NCBI RefSeq assembly: GCF_028623165.1
Contig: NZ_CP117768.1
Location: 682,001-746,000, forward strand
DNA length: 64,000 bases
DNA from: Nostoc sp. UHCC 0926
Lineage (GTDB): Bacteria > Cyanobacteriota > Cyanobacteriia > Cyanobacteriales > Nostocaceae
Direction of reading: 5' to 3'
The notes under the pieces were generated by a model that saw only the letters and a program-made list of their open reading frames with translations, did not search any database and was not told the DNA's origin. The position numbers and the translations under genes are program-made. This document shows positions 8,191 through 18,332 of the stretch, one piece after another. Numbering within the stretch: the first letter of the stretch is position 1; each line of letters starts with the position of its first letter.

Positions 8191-8232
8191 CAGGAATACT
8201 CGCCCAAAAACGTTTTTGGGCGAGTATTCCTG
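8191..8232. terminator. 42-bp perfect palindrome between convergent genes
   Basis: The 21 bases CAGGAATACTCGCCCAAAAA plus C are followed immediately by their exact reverse complement. RNA from either strand would form a 20-bp hairpin ending in A and U runs near the loop. It sits in the gap between the convergent TPR gene (ending 8004) and response-regulator gene (ending 8250), so a bidirectional transcription stop is the simplest reading. Confidence 0.6.
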
Positions 8233-8249
8233 AAATAAGTCGTTAATTC

Positions 8250-8654
8250 TCAGTGGTCGTCTGTGGGTAGAAGTGCGATGATTTGGTCAACAAACAGTTG
8301 ATGGTCAACAACTGGCTTAGAAATGTAACCATCAGCGCCGCTTTGCTTGAGAAAGTTCTCGCGATCGCCTTCCATAGCATGTGCCGTCACCAAAATAATA
8401 GGTAAGTTTGCTGTTTTTGGATCAGATTTTAACATTTGTGTAATCTTGATTCCATCAACGGACTTACCTTGGTAAACACTTCTAGACAGAGAAACATCCA
8501 TCAAAATTAGGTCTGCTTCTCCAGATTGGGCAATTTTTATGACTTCTTCGACATTTTCAGTGTGTTTCACACCCAAGCCGCCACGCTTGGACAAAATCTT
8601 GGAAAAAACGCGAGCATTAATTAAATCGTCTTCGACAATTAAAACAGTTTTCAT
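8250..8654 (-). CDS. CheY-like single-domain response regulator
   Basis: A 134-residue receiver domain starting MKTVLIVEDDLINARVF. The acidic pair EDD (about residues 8-10), the phosphorylated Asp in ILMDVSLSR (about 55), the Thr in ILVTAHAM and the Lys in GYISKPVV are all present. I chose the ATG at 8654; the reading frame extends 33 bases upstream only to a TTG and the conserved domain begins right at the ATG. No output domain is attached, so it acts by protein contact, as in chemotaxis-type or relay pathways. There is no kinase next to it. Confidence 0.88.
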   Translation of the reverse strand: MKTVLIVEDDLINARVFSKILSKRGGLGVKHTENVEEVIKIAQSGEADLILMDVSLSRSVYQGKSVDGIKITQMLKSDPKTANLPIILVTAHAMEGDRENFLKQSGADGYISKPVVDHQLFVDQIIALLPTDDH

Positions 8655-8938
8655 GAGAATTTTAGTTATAGAGGTGAGGGAATTCAAGAATTCAAAAATT
8701 CAAAATTAACAAATCCAATCATGGTAAGTATCATGGCTACTAAGTGTATATAGATTATACTCGTGTGCATCCTTTTTAATAGTCAATCTGTATCCTTGCC
8801 ATCAAGGATGATACTACTGCTTTTTCTTCTGTGACCATCAAAATTTTGTTATGAATCCTATTTGATCCGTTATGCTGTGGTTGCTGCAATATTGGGTTCC
8901 GCCGGCTTTTGTGTAGTTAAATTTCAGGGAAAAAACTC

Positions 8939-11464
8939 ATGGCAAAACAGTTAAACCTTCTCTCAACGGGACAGGTCATTACAACAGCCCTGCACACCGA
9001 GATGCAACGGTCTTATCTAGAATATGCCATGAGCGTGATTGTCGGGCGAGCGCTACCAGACGTGCGTGATGGCTTAAAACCAGTGCATCGTCGCATTCTG
9101 TATGCAATGCACGAACTCGGTTTGATACCAGATAGACCTTATCGAAAATGTGCCCGTGTAGTGGGTGATGTGTTGGGTAAATACCATCCTCACGGCGACC
9201 AATCAGTTTACGATGCTTTAGTGAGGCTGGTGCAGGACTTTTCTAGCCGCTATCCTTTACTAGCAGGACACGGTAACTTTGGCAGCGTCGATAATGACCC
9301 GCCAGCGGCGATGCGCTACACAGAAACGCGCCTCGCACCGATCAGTCATGAGGGAATGCTGACAGAAATTGGCGAAGAAACTGTGGAATTTGTCGGGAAC
9401 TTCGATAATTCCCAGCAAGAACCAACGGTGCTACCTGCTCAGTTGCCGTTTCTGTTGCTCAATGGCTGTTCTGGTATTGCCGTGGGCATGGCGACAAATG
9501 TACCACCGCACAACTTGGGGGAAATTGTCGATGGGTTAATTGCCTTTATCGACAACCCAGATTTGTCAGATGAAAAGTTATTCGAGTTAATTCCAGGGCC
9601 AGACTTTCCCACTGGTGGAGAAATAATTGGTGAGACTGGAATTCGGGAAGCATATACCACAGGTAAGGGTGGGATTTTGCTGCGGGGAGTTGCGACTCTA
9701 GAGGAAATTCCAGCCACTAGGGGAAGCAAGCGACGGACGGCAATTATCATTACAGAATTGCCATATCAAGTGAATAAGGCTGCCTGGATTGAGAAGGTAG
9801 CGGACTTAGTAAATCAAGGTCGCCTGCAAGGAATTTCTGATCTTCGGGATGAGAGCGATCGCGAAGGGATGCGGGTAGTAATTGAACTCAAACGCGATAC
9901 CAATCCCCAAGAAGTTCTCCAGCATTTATATCACCAAACTGCTTTGCAAATGACTTTTGGGGCAATTCTCTTAGCAATAGTAGATGGACAACCCCGCCAG
10001 TTAAGTTTGCGTCAACTGTTGCAGGAGTTTTTGAGTTTCCGAGAACAGACGCTGAACCGTCGCTACAATTACGAGTTGGGGAAGGCCCAAAGTCGTGTGC
10101 AGTTGGTAGAAGGTTTACTCAAAGCACTGTCTAATTTGGATCAGGTAATTGGAATTTTACGGCAAGCTCCCGATGGTAGTACGGCAAAAATTAATCTTTG
10201 TAGCCAACTGGATTTGAGTGAGGTACAAGGAGATGCAATTTTGGCTATGCCATTGCGCCGCCTCACCAGTTTAGAACAGCAAAATTTGCAGCAGGAATTT
10301 GAGCAGCTAAGTGAACAAATTAGATTGTTAGAGCAATTGCTGAACGATCGCCGAGAATTACTCAAGGCGCTGAAAAAAGATTTGCGATCGCTCAAGCGCA
10401 AGTACAGCGATCCCCGGCGGACAAAACTAGCGCCTACCAGCAACCAGACAAGGATACAAGAGGACAAAGGGATAAAGGGACAAGGAGTAGAGGATGGTGA
10501 GGAAAATCCAAAATCCAAAATCCAAAATCCAAAATTAGAACAGCCGGCAGAGGAAGCGGTTTTAGAATTTACCCAACGCGGTTATGTGCGCCGCACCCAG
10601 CCATCTGGAAGAAAGTCAAAAGCTGAAAATGGTCTGCATGATAATGACTTCATTATCCAAACTGTGTTAACTGATACAGAAAAAGACTTGCTAATACTAA
10701 CTGCTGGCGGCAAAGTCTATCCTATAAACGTAGGAGAAATTCCCCCAACCACTGGACGTTCTCCACGGGGAAAACCTTTGATTACTATGCTCAGTAGTAC
10801 TGCTCAAGGTGCCCAAGAAGCTGTGGTCAGCCGCTTTTTGCTGCCGGAAAATCTCGAAACGAGCCAGATGATTCTTTTAACAAAACAGGGACGAATTAAG
10901 CGTCTGTCTCTGGGAGAATTTACTAACCTGACTCGGCGCGGAATCACGATTTTGAAGCTCAAAGACGATGATGAATTGTCATTTACCCAGTTCACCACTC
11001 CAGGGGAGCATCTGATTTTAGCTAGTTCAGGTGGGCGACTGTTGCGCTTTGCAGTCAATGATGAACAATTACCGATTATGGGTCGCACAGCGATGGGTTT
11101 ACAAGCATTTCGGCTATTGAAAAATCAGCAGATGGTTGGCTGTGTGACTGTCGCCAAAGATGACCACCTGCTGCTAGTTACTCAAGAAGGATATGCCAAG
11201 CGGATGGCTGCGAGTCAGTTAAGAGGGGCTAATCGCGGTGATTTAGGCACGCAAGCGCTGAGATTTGCCAGCAAAACTGACAACTTAGCTGGTATGGTTA
11301 TAGCGATCGCCTCTGGTGAGGTAGCTTTAGTGACGAATAAGGAGCGGGTGGTGCGGATACCTGTGGAAACAGTGCCGATCTTAGGTAGAGATGTCAAAGG
11401 TGAAAGCATCCTCCAACTCAACCGCGATGAAAAAATCATCACTGTCGCCGAAGTGCGAACTTAA
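8939..11464 (+). CDS. type II DNA topoisomerase subunit A (GyrA/ParC family)
   Basis: An 841-residue GyrA/ParC subunit, the DNA-cleaving half of gyrase or topoisomerase IV. The N-terminus ([20 protein letters not shown]) and the quinolone-pocket region [14 protein letters not shown] are typical. The catalytic tyrosine is Tyr127 in [10 protein letters not shown]. Residues about 555-838 form the beta-pinwheel C-terminal domain. A perfect GyrA box (QRRGGKG) is not evident, so this may be a ParC-like paralogue and not the main GyrA. The linker between the two domains (about residues 505-545) is unusual: it includes four tandem AAAATCC repeats translated in frame as [15 protein letters not shown]. 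gyrB lies about 4 kb away on the opposite strand. Confidence 0.9.
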   Translation: MAKQLNLLSTGQVITTALHTEMQRSYLEYAMSVIVGRALPDVRDGLKPVHRRILYAMHELGLIPDRPYRKCARVVGDVLGKYHPHGDQSVYDALVRLVQDFSSRYPLLAGHGNFGSVDNDPPAAMRYTETRLAPISHEGMLTEIGEETVEFVGNFDNSQQEPTVLPAQLPFLLLNGCSGIAVGMATNVPPHNLGEIVDGLIAFIDNPDLSDEKLFELIPGPDFPTGGEIIGETGIREAYTTGKGGILLRGVATLEEIPATRGSKRRTAIIITELPYQVNKAAWIEKVADLVNQGRLQGISDLRDESDREGMRVVIELKRDTNPQEVLQHLYHQTALQMTFGAILLAIVDGQPRQLSLRQLLQEFLSFREQTLNRRYNYELGKAQSRVQLVEGLLKALSNLDQVIGILRQAPDGSTAKINLCSQLDLSEVQGDAILAMPLRRLTSLEQQNLQQEFEQLSEQIRLLEQLLNDRRELLKALKKDLRSLKRKYSDPRRTKLAPTSNQTRIQEDKGIKGQGVEDGEENPKSKIQNPKLEQPAEEAVLEFTQRGYVRRTQPSGRKSKAENGLHDNDFIIQTVLTDTEKDLLILTAGGKVYPINVGEIPPTTGRSPRGKPLITMLSSTAQGAQEAVVSRFLLPENLETSQMILLTKQGRIKRLSLGEFTNLTRRGITILKLKDDDELSFTQFTTPGEHLILASSGGRLLRFAVNDEQLPIMGRTAMGLQAFRLLKNQQMVGCVTVAKDDHLLLVTQEGYAKRMAASQLRGANRGDLGTQALRFASKTDNLAGMVIAIASGEVALVTNKERVVRIPVETVPILGRDVKGESILQLNRDEKIITVAEVRT
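10503..10536 (+). repeat. AAAATCC heptamer array inside the topoisomerase coding sequence
   Basis: Four exact AAAATCC units plus a partial one occupy residues about 522-533 of the subunit. The same heptamer family occurs in spacers at 39960, 53830 and 55960 of this window, so this is a genome-wide STRR within a gene. A period of 7 is not a multiple of 3, so any single-unit change would shift the frame. Confidence 0.9.
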
Positions 11465-12121
11465 TCAAGGTAAGTTTCTATTTTTGTAGGGCTTGCCTTG
11501 TTAAGAGTCTCCGACTGGGAATGGCTTTTGAGAGGGCTGCCGCCTCCCAAATTGGCAGCATAAAATATTGAGATAGTGCTTACCTAAGCTAGATTTAGAT
11601 CCCCGACTTCTTGAAGAAGTCGGGGATCTGGGCAACAAATAAATTATCCAATCTTGTGGGAGATTTTTTTATTTGGAAGTCCCTTAAGTAAACTTGACAC
11701 TCTGTGGTCTGTTCGCCCTTGGCGTCTCCCCTTCTCCCAAAGGGAAAGGCTAACGCCTGCCGTAGGATGCCCAAAGGGCTGTAGGGAGAAGACGCGCAGA
11801 TTCTTTAAGATTCCCTTAAAAGGGATAGTCAAATATCCCCCTAGACGCTCAAAACAACTACCAATACGACCAATCCAAAAAAATATTTGATAATTAATAT
11901 CAATAAGCTAATATTGTCTATGACGGTAAAAATTCAAATAGTATTTTTCTACCTCTGTAAATCTAACTGAAGGCAGATGTTTTAATCTGTATAAATGGCT
12001 ATCTCTATTTATGTCAAGCTATAGAAACAAAAGTATAAAAAATGTTGCTTTTACGAAAATATTTGTTATATTAGTTTACATAAAGCAACAAACCTTAAGA
12101 ATTAAGTTTGGAGTCCCAACC
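11465..12121. other. repeat-bearing spacer between the topoisomerase and hli genes
   Basis: No convincing gene. A perfect hairpin lies at 11598-11628 (GATCCCCGACTTC, loop TTGAA, GAAGTCGGGGATC). A relative of it occurs at 15088-15120, so it is a dispersed repeat that may also stop transcription. At 11635-11662 a 28-base stretch containing AAATTATCCAATCTTGTGGG recurs at 63061-63088. From 11700 to 11800 there is a mosaic of small dispersed repeats (CCCAAAGGGAAAGGC, CCCAAAGGGCTG). The final 120 bases are A+T rich and hold the hli promoter. Confidence 0.6.
12075..12090 (+). promoter_or_regulatory. HLR1-like (RpaB) box upstream of the HLIP gene
   Basis: TTTACA-TAAA-GCAACA matches the HLR1 consensus (G/T)TTACA-n4-(G/T)TTACA with a single mismatch in the second half. 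HLR1 is the binding site of RpaB and controls high-light-inducible genes in cyanobacteria. It lies 32 bases upstream of the hli start codon, so it would overlap the leader or core promoter. Assignment rests on the motif and the nature of the gene. Confidence 0.5.
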
Positions 12122-12307
12122 ATGACAAATGCAAGCACAACAAAAGTAATTACTCCAGTAATTGAAGATCGCAACGCTTGGCGTTGGGGCTTTACCCCAC
12201 AAGCAGAAATTTGGAACGGTCGCTTGGCAATGATTGGCTTTTTAGCAGCCGTTTTGGTTGAGCTTTTTTCTGGTCAAGGCTTTCTACATTTTTGGGGCAT
12301 CCTATAA
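12122..12307 (+). CDS. high-light-inducible protein (HLIP, CAB/ELIP family)
   Basis: A 61-residue one-helix protein. It contains [20 protein letters not shown], the ExxNGRxAMxG chlorophyll-binding helix that defines the family, starting near residue 28. The ATG at 12122 is preceded by GGAG at 12110-12113. An in-frame ATG 111 bases upstream would add a Lys/Ile-rich extension unlike other HLIPs. These thylakoid proteins bind chlorophyll and carotenoid and protect photosystem assembly and chlorophyll recycling under light stress. An HLR1-like box lies upstream and a strong terminator follows, so it is probably transcribed alone. Confidence 0.93.
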   Translation: MTNASTTKVITPVIEDRNAWRWGFTPQAEIWNGRLAMIGFLAAVLVELFSGQGFLHFWGIL

Positions 12308-12334
12308 GTTTTAATATTCAAGATGACCTATAAA

Positions 12335-12374
12335 TAAAAAAACCTGGAGTGCTAATTCACCACCAGGTTTTTTA
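12335..12374 (+). terminator. Rho-independent terminator after hli
   Basis: AACCTGG at 12341-12347 pairs with CCAGGTT at 12363-12369, flanked by an A run before and a T run after. It works for the HLIP gene and, being symmetrical, also for the sigma-factor gene converging from the other side. Confidence 0.85.
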
Positions 12375-12425
12375 TTTGTTTGTGATTAAGTCATTCGCTT
12401 TAAACAAATGACTAATGACTAATAA

Positions 12426-13592
12426 TTACCGAATATATTCCTTGAGAACGCTGTTGCGATTTGGATGGCGTAACTTGCGGAGTGCTTTCGCCTCAATTTG
12501 ACGAATCCGTTCGCGGGTGACGTTGAAAATCTGTCCGATTTCCTCAAGTGTTTTCATCCGACCATCATCCAAGCCGTAACGCAGTCTGAGGACATCTCGT
12601 TCACGGGGACTGAGACTGTCGAGGACTTTTTCAAGGTCTTCGCGCAGAAGATTTTTGGAAACTTGGTCTTCTGGTGTCTCACCATCGGATTCAATAAAAT
12701 CGCCCAATCGAGAATCTTCTTCTTTCCCAATGGGCGTTTCTAGTGAAATGGGTAACTGGGCGGATTTGGCAATAAACCGCAACTTCTCAATGGTCATTTC
12801 CATACGAGTGGCGATTTCTTCTTCGGTGGGTTTGCGACCCATTTCTTGAGACAGCAGCTTGGTAGTTTTCTTAATCCGAGAGATGGTTTCGTAGAGGTGA
12901 ACTGGAAGGCGAATAGTGCGGGATTGATCTGCGATCGCGCGGGTAATTGCTTGACGAATCCACCAGGTAGCGTATGTAGAGAATTTGTAACCTTTTTCGT
13001 GGTCAAACTTTTCAGCGGCGCGAATCAAACCGAGACTGCCTTCCTGAATTAAATCTTGGAATGACAAACCACGATTCATGTATTTCTTAGCAATTGAAAC
13101 CACAAGACGCAGGTTAGATTGCACCATCTTGTCTTTCGCCCTGCGACCAACATGCAGGCGATAACGAAAGGCTGGTAGTGGTAGTTGCACTGCTTCTGCC
13201 CATTCACTATCTCGAGGATCGCGATCCAACTGTTCTGAGAGTCTTTCCCGCACCCTCTCTAATTCCAGCAAATCGGCTATTTTCCGCGCCAATTCAATTT
13301 CTTCGTCTGCCCGCAACAGCCGAATTCTCCCAATTTCTTGCAAGTAAAGCCGAATTGAATCTTCAGTGTAGTGCTTTTTCTTGCTTTGTGTCCGACGACG
13401 CGATTTAGCGGCTTTTCCAGACTTTGCGTCGTCCTCATCAGACTGAGGCTCTAAAAATTCATCGTCACCTTCATCGATGATCAGCAAGTCCTCTTCATCG
13501 TCTATTAAGAGTTCTTCTAACTCGAGCTCAGGCTGATTCATTATTTCTAGGTCAGGCTGATAGCTTTCGAGTACGTTGTTAGCCTGGTTCAT
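12426..13592 (-). CDS. sigA: primary RNA polymerase sigma factor (group 1, RpoD/SigA)
   Basis: A 388-residue sigma-70 factor. After an acidic N-terminus ([16 protein letters not shown]) and a basic patch comes region 1.2 ([16 protein letters not shown]). Region 2 contains [20 protein letters not shown], then [10 protein letters not shown]. Region 3 follows, and region 4 contains [18 protein letters not shown] and the helix-turn-helix [20 protein letters not shown]. The unbroken core motifs and the acidic tail fit the housekeeping factor of cyanobacteria. GAGGAA lies just upstream of the ATG at 13592. A 1.66-kb gene-free stretch lies upstream, room for a complex promoter. Confidence 0.93.
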   Translation of the reverse strand: MNQANNVLESYQPDLEIMNQPELELEELLIDDEEDLLIIDEGDDEFLEPQSDEDDAKSGKAAKSRRRTQSKKKHYTEDSIRLYLQEIGRIRLLRADEEIELARKIADLLELERVRERLSEQLDRDPRDSEWAEAVQLPLPAFRYRLHVGRRAKDKMVQSNLRLVVSIAKKYMNRGLSFQDLIQEGSLGLIRAAEKFDHEKGYKFSTYATWWIRQAITRAIADQSRTIRLPVHLYETISRIKKTTKLLSQEMGRKPTEEEIATRMEMTIEKLRFIAKSAQLPISLETPIGKEEDSRLGDFIESDGETPEDQVSKNLLREDLEKVLDSLSPRERDVLRLRYGLDDGRMKTLEEIGQIFNVTRERIRQIEAKALRKLRHPNRNSVLKEYIR

Positions 13593-15251
13593 GCCGCGTT
13601 CCTCATGCTCCTTGCAGAATCAATTACTCAAGATGTGTTTACTGCTCTTTTAAACGAGCTAGTTGTCAATCGAAAATAAGCTTTTTGGCAGATTTGCCAG
13701 AAATATTTTCGGACGTTTTGCACCTCCAGTCGGAGGGTTTTTTACTTTAGTTTAAGCAACTACTAAAGGTGACTTACTCACTTTAGTAAATGTTATATGT
13801 GTTGCTATCACATACTGCTTTCAACTAACTGGTCAAAAAAAAGACTCGCCTTTATCAACAAACTTGCCACTCTATACAAACAAATTCAGATTGTTGGCAG
13901 ATTTCCCTACAAAGACTCTTCCGATTGTAGCCTGTTTCACAGAAATTGCACTCTTTTTGTGTATTAATCATGAACTCCCACAGCAATTGTTAGCCACCAT
14001 TACCAAAAAGACATTAAAAACGGGAATTATACCCTGAAATTTTTTCTCCACTTTTCGGAATTGCAGTGACGCTCTTATTACATTACGAAGTAAGTACGCT
14101 TGCTTTTGCCGAATTCCATGTATTTTACACAACATTAATTACTTAGGAAGAGGGCATTGTATGTTAACTCAGACGACAAGTCTTAATCTATCCATTTTTA
14201 CATTTCCTTCATAAATTACGCATTCCTTAGACTAAAGCAGGCCTTGACCTTGGGTAAATACAACAAGGGTGATGGTGCTTGCCTGAAAGCAGTTAACCTT
14301 CTGCGTACTAATTACCTTAACTGAGGAGTTGAGGCTGTGGCATAATCAACCTGATAGCAGATCAATTTAGGTTTAACTAATTCGGCCTTATTCACAGGTT
14401 AGCGCACTGTGGCGATTTCAGCCCTATGAAACTTGACAAACTCTTCTTATTGTATACAAAGATATTTTAATCAATTCAAAAACGATTTGTCTGCGAACTT
14501 ACTAATATAGTCCTATTTAAGACAAAAGTTCATTAGATACATACGATACAATAGCGATCGCTACGGCAGTACATGAAGATATTAACAAGTTTTCAGCCAG
14601 ATGGTGTCTGCTTCCAACAGCCATCACCCCGAACAGAGAGAACCCAGAAGATTGCCTGATGATTTGGTTACAAAGCTTAATTTGCGTAAATAAAGTGTAA
14701 ATTTAAATACTTTTATTTCGGTAAGTTTCTGTCATCTTATTATGAGAAATCCTCAAGATACTTAATTAATTGCTGTTTGATAGATGATATTCAGTTATTT
14801 TCTTAAAGCATAACAAATGTGTTTATAGCTGGTGGGCGAAATTAATTAGCCAGTCAGTGCAGAGAGTATTGTCTTGACTAAATTTCCAATAAAGTTGGTA
14901 ATTTTGCTAACAAGAGAAATTGAATTTTTGTAAAATATTGACAATAAGCAAATTATATGATCAAGAGCACTCATCTAACGCCCTTCTCACATTGCCAGAA
15001 GCTAGTCGTAGGGGCGCAAGGCCTTGCGCCCCTACCGCGTGGTCTATTTACCTGAAAATAGCTGTAATCAATACTTGAAAGCCACAGATTTCCGACAACT
15101 TTTACGAAGTCGGGGATCTTGTTTTTTACGAATGATTTAGGACTGCTATAGATTAGATGGGGATGTAGACACTATAAAAAAGGTAATGGGTTATAAGTTT
15201 TTACCCATTACCAATGTCACAAATTATTGGAGTAGTGTTAGGGAATTGATA
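13593..15251. other. 1.66-kb gene-free region upstream of sigA
   Basis: No protein gene supported on either strand. The part next to sigA should hold its promoter and leader. At 13723-13743 a small hairpin CCTCC-AGTC-GGAGG followed by a T run reads as a terminator on the plus strand, although no plus-strand gene precedes it. Part of a MITE-like repeat lies at 15005-15066 and a GAAGTCGGGGATCT repeat at 15102. The rest (13800-14950) is A+T rich without obvious structure. A non-coding RNA cannot be excluded. Confidence 0.5.
15005..15066 (-). mobile_element. truncated copy of the CAGC-ended MITE-like element
   Basis: Read on the minus strand this matches positions 29088-29149 closely: a TA and CAGCTATTTTCAGGTAAATA, then the palindrome GGGGCGCAAGGCCTTGCGCCCC. 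Its far end is lost, the match stopping after GTAGGGGCGC..CTACGAC. So it is a partial copy, inverted relative to the 29-kb copy. Confidence 0.75.
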
Positions 15252-17189
15252 TTAGATATCTAGATCGGTGAAGTTGAGTTTAGAACCATAGGTTTCGATG
15301 AATTCTCGTCTGGGTGCGACACGATCGCCCATTAAAATTGTGAAGATGCGATCAGCTTCTGCGGCGTCCTCAATTTCGACTTGCTTCATTTTGCGAGTCT
15401 CTGGGTTCATGGTGGTGTCCCAGAGTTGTTGTGGCATCATTTCACCCAAACCTTTGAAGCGTTGGATGGTATAGTTAGCGTTAGCAGGAAATTTGCTGAT
15501 TGCTTGATTTTTTTCGCGATCGCTATAGCAGTACTCATGATTACGTCCCCGTTCTACTTTATACAGTGGGGGACAAGCAATATAAATAAAGCCTTGTTCG
15601 ATCAGTGCTCGCTGATATCGATAGAAGAATGTTAACAACAAAGTCCGAATGTGCGCCCCATCTACGTCAGCGTCCGTCATGATCACTATGCGGTGATAGC
15701 GCAGTTGGGTGGAATCGAATTCATCACCTTTGACACCTAAACCAAGTGCTGTAATTAACGCTTGGACTTCGTTATTTTTATAGATTTTAGCATCATCGGT
15801 TTTTTCAATGTTGAGAATTTTACCACGTAGAGGCAAGATAGCTTGAGTGCGGCGATCGCGTCCTTGTTTGGCACTCCCACCGGCTGAATCCCCTTCCACG
15901 ATGAATATCTCAGATTCGCTGGGGTCACGAGAACTACAATCTGCCAATTTGCCAGGTAATGGCGAAGATTCCAGTACTGATTTGCGTCGAACTAATTCCC
16001 GCGCATGACGCGCTGCTTCTGCGGCTTTGAAAGCTTGGATAGCTTTATCTAAAATTGAGTCTGCGATCGCCGGATGAAATTCTAGGTATTCAGTGAGGAC
16101 TTCTCCCACCAGAGAATCAACAATTCCTCTAACTTCAGTGTTACCGAGTTTGGTCTTGGTTTGTCCTTCAAATTCTGGATCTGGGACTTTAACGGAAATA
16201 ACCGCAGTTAGACCTTCGCGGACGTGTTCACCACTGAGGTTTGGTTCATTCTCTTTAATTTTATTGCGCTTGCGGGCGATCGCATTTAATGTCCGAGTCA
16301 GAACCGCCTTCAACCCTTCTAAGTGCGTACCACCATCAACGGTGCGAATATTGTTGGCAAAACCCAGCACATTATCCGTGTAAGCATCAGTACACCACTG
16401 CAAAGAAACTTCCACTTGTACATTGTTCCGTTCCCCCTGCACATAGATAATTTCTTCATGCAGCGGCTGCTTCTCACGGTTCATGTAGGCAATATATTCT
16501 TTAATGCCACCCTTGTAATCGTAGGATTCTACTTTCGGTGTATCGCTTTTTAGTAGTTCTAAACGATGGTCAGTAAAGGTAATTTTGACACCTGCATTCA
16601 GATACGCCAACTCCCGTAGGCGACCTGATAAAGTGATGTAATCAAACTCAATGCTAATTGTAAAGATTTGGGTATCTGGCTTAAAGGTGACAGAAGTTCC
16701 GGTTCTAGCTTCTTTGTAAGGCTTCACTTGCAGTTCTGTAACTGGGATACCGCGTTCATAGCGTTGGATATGAACCTTTTTATCTCGCCAAACTGTTACT
16801 TCTACGATCTCAGACAGGGCATTAACAACAGAAATACCAACCCCGTGCAATCCTCCAGAAACTTTGTAACCACCGCCGCCAAACTTACCACCAGCGTGCA
16901 GTACCGTCATCACGGTTTCCAAAGCCGATTTCCCCGTGCGCGAGTGAGTATCGATGGGAATACCGCGACCATCATCTGTTACAGTCACAGAACCATCAGC
17001 GTTGAGATCCACCTCTATATGGGTGCAATAACCCGCTAAAGCCTCATCGATTGAATTGTCCACCACCTCGTAAACTAAATGGTGGAGTCCTCGCGGCCCG
17101 GTAGTACCGATGTACATTCCTGGTCGTTTGCGGACGGCTTCCAGACCTTCCAGAACTTGAATCTGATCGGCACTGTAACTGCTCGTCAT
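15252..17189 (-). CDS. gyrB: DNA gyrase subunit B
   Basis: A 645-residue GyrB, the ATPase subunit of the supercoiling enzyme. The GHKL ATPase shows [13 protein letters not shown] and [20 protein letters not shown], then [18 protein letters not shown]. The transducer follows, and the TOPRIM domain shows [20 protein letters not shown] and [18 protein letters not shown] with the acidic metal ligands. The C-terminus has [16 protein letters not shown] chose the ATG at 17189, preceded by AGGAGA at the right distance. The frame extends 75 bases upstream, but those residues ([10 protein letters not shown]) are not part of GyrB. Confidence 0.96.
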   Translation of the reverse strand: MTSSYSADQIQVLEGLEAVRKRPGMYIGTTGPRGLHHLVYEVVDNSIDEALAGYCTHIEVDLNADGSVTVTDDGRGIPIDTHSRTGKSALETVMTVLHAGGKFGGGGYKVSGGLHGVGISVVNALSEIVEVTVWRDKKVHIQRYERGIPVTELQVKPYKEARTGTSVTFKPDTQIFTISIEFDYITLSGRLRELAYLNAGVKITFTDHRLELLKSDTPKVESYDYKGGIKEYIAYMNREKQPLHEEIIYVQGERNNVQVEVSLQWCTDAYTDNVLGFANNIRTVDGGTHLEGLKAVLTRTLNAIARKRNKIKENEPNLSGEHVREGLTAVISVKVPDPEFEGQTKTKLGNTEVRGIVDSLVGEVLTEYLEFHPAIADSILDKAIQAFKAAEAARHARELVRRKSVLESSPLPGKLADCSSRDPSESEIFIVEGDSAGGSAKQGRDRRTQAILPLRGKILNIEKTDDAKIYKNNEVQALITALGLGVKGDEFDSTQLRYHRIVIMTDADVDGAHIRTLLLTFFYRYQRALIEQGFIYIACPPLYKVERGRNHEYCYSDREKNQAISKFPANANYTIQRFKGLGEMMPQQLWDTTMNPETRKMKQVEIEDAAEADRIFTILMGDRVAPRREFIETYGSKLNFTDLDI

Positions 17190-17371
17190 GTAAACTCTCC
17201 TGATGCGTGGGGTTGAACTCGCCAAAAGGCAAATAAAAGTCAAAACACTCCAAGATTGTAACACAAAAGCCTTGCTGGCGTCTGTAGGGCATTTTCAAGA
17301 GAAGTTTATACAGGGGTTGCACTGCCGTGGAAGAGGGGGAGGATGAGCCGGATAAGGGAAATAGGGAAGAA

Positions 17372-18277
17372 ATGACTAAATTAATTGTGATTTGTGGGGC
17401 GACGGCAACGGGTAAGTCAGGTTTAGCTTTGGCTTTGGCGATGCGGTTGGGTTCTGTAATTCTCAGTGCCGATTCTCGTCAAGTTTACCGTGAGTTTGAT
17501 ATTGGTACGGCTAAAGCAACTGTGGCTGAACAAAAATTAGTGCCGCACTATCTAATAGATATCTGCGATCCAACAGACATGATGACAGTAGCAGACTACC
17601 AGGAGCAAACACAAGCAATAATAGCTTCTGTTGGTGTTACAGCACTTTTACTAGTTGGTGGTACTGGTTTATATATACGCTCCATTGTCCAAGGAATGAG
17701 AATTCCTAGAGTCGCACCGCAAATAGAATTGCGATCGCAACTTGAATCTCTCGGTCAGCCTCAACTCTACGCAATGTTACAACAAGTTGACCCTGTTGCA
17801 GCACAAAAAATTCATGCTCATGATTCAGTGCGAACTTTAAGGGGATTAGAGGTATATTATGTTACTGGATATCCCATTTCAGAACAACAAGGGGAGAATC
17901 CACCAAATTACCCAATTTTGCAAATAGGTTTGGATTGCGATGTTGAAAAGTTGAGAAATCGGATTAAACAGCGTACCGAGCAAATGATAGCAGATGGTTT
18001 GGTCGCTGAAGTGGAGTATCTTTGTCAAAAATATGGCGCTGATTTGTCTTTGTTGAATACTTTGGGTTATCAAGAAATTAAGCAATATTTGGCTGGAGAT
18101 ATTTCTTTCGATGAAGCGAAAGAATTAACAATTTTGCATACACGGCAATTTGCCAAGCGACAACGCACTTGGTTTCGAGCATATCCACAAATTAACTGGT
18201 TTGATGCAGATGATCCTGATTTATTAGAGAAGGTTTGGCTACGGATAAATGAGTTTATTAATTCCACGAGTCCGTGA
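17372..18277 (+). CDS. miaA: tRNA dimethylallyltransferase
   Basis: A 301-residue MiaA. It transfers a dimethylallyl group from DMAPP to A37 of tRNAs reading UNN codons. P-loop GATATGKSGLALALA is near residue 9. The DSRQVYREFDIGTAK motif carries the catalytic Asp, and VGGTGLYI plus the C-terminal LNTLGYQEI and RQFAKRQRTWFR complete the family pattern. I chose ATG 17372 (upstream GGGAAGAA). An in-frame GTG at 17327 would add 15 acidic residues absent from the family. It is divergent from gyrB. Confidence 0.95.
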   Translation: MTKLIVICGATATGKSGLALALAMRLGSVILSADSRQVYREFDIGTAKATVAEQKLVPHYLIDICDPTDMMTVADYQEQTQAIIASVGVTALLLVGGTGLYIRSIVQGMRIPRVAPQIELRSQLESLGQPQLYAMLQQVDPVAAQKIHAHDSVRTLRGLEVYYVTGYPISEQQGENPPNYPILQIGLDCDVEKLRNRIKQRTEQMIADGLVAEVEYLCQKYGADLSLLNTLGYQEIKQYLAGDISFDEAKELTILHTRQFAKRQRTWFRAYPQINWFDADDPDLLEKVWLRINEFINSTSP

Positions 18278-18332
18278 TATTTTCTTACTCACGCAAAGAT
18301 GTAAAAAATTTTGGCATCTTTGCGTAAAGGTT

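Noticed and set aside
11654..11890. Open frame in the topoisomerase-hli spacer
   Set aside because: It reads through small dispersed repeats and both strands are open; no family resemblance.
13723..13743. Rho-independent terminator on the plus strand
   Set aside because: The stem is only 5 bp and no plus-strand gene precedes it; kept as a note within the spacer, not as a feature.
17190..17264. N-terminal extension of gyrB
   Set aside because: Residues [10 protein letters not shown] are not part of GyrB and the ATG at 17189 has a good ribosome site.
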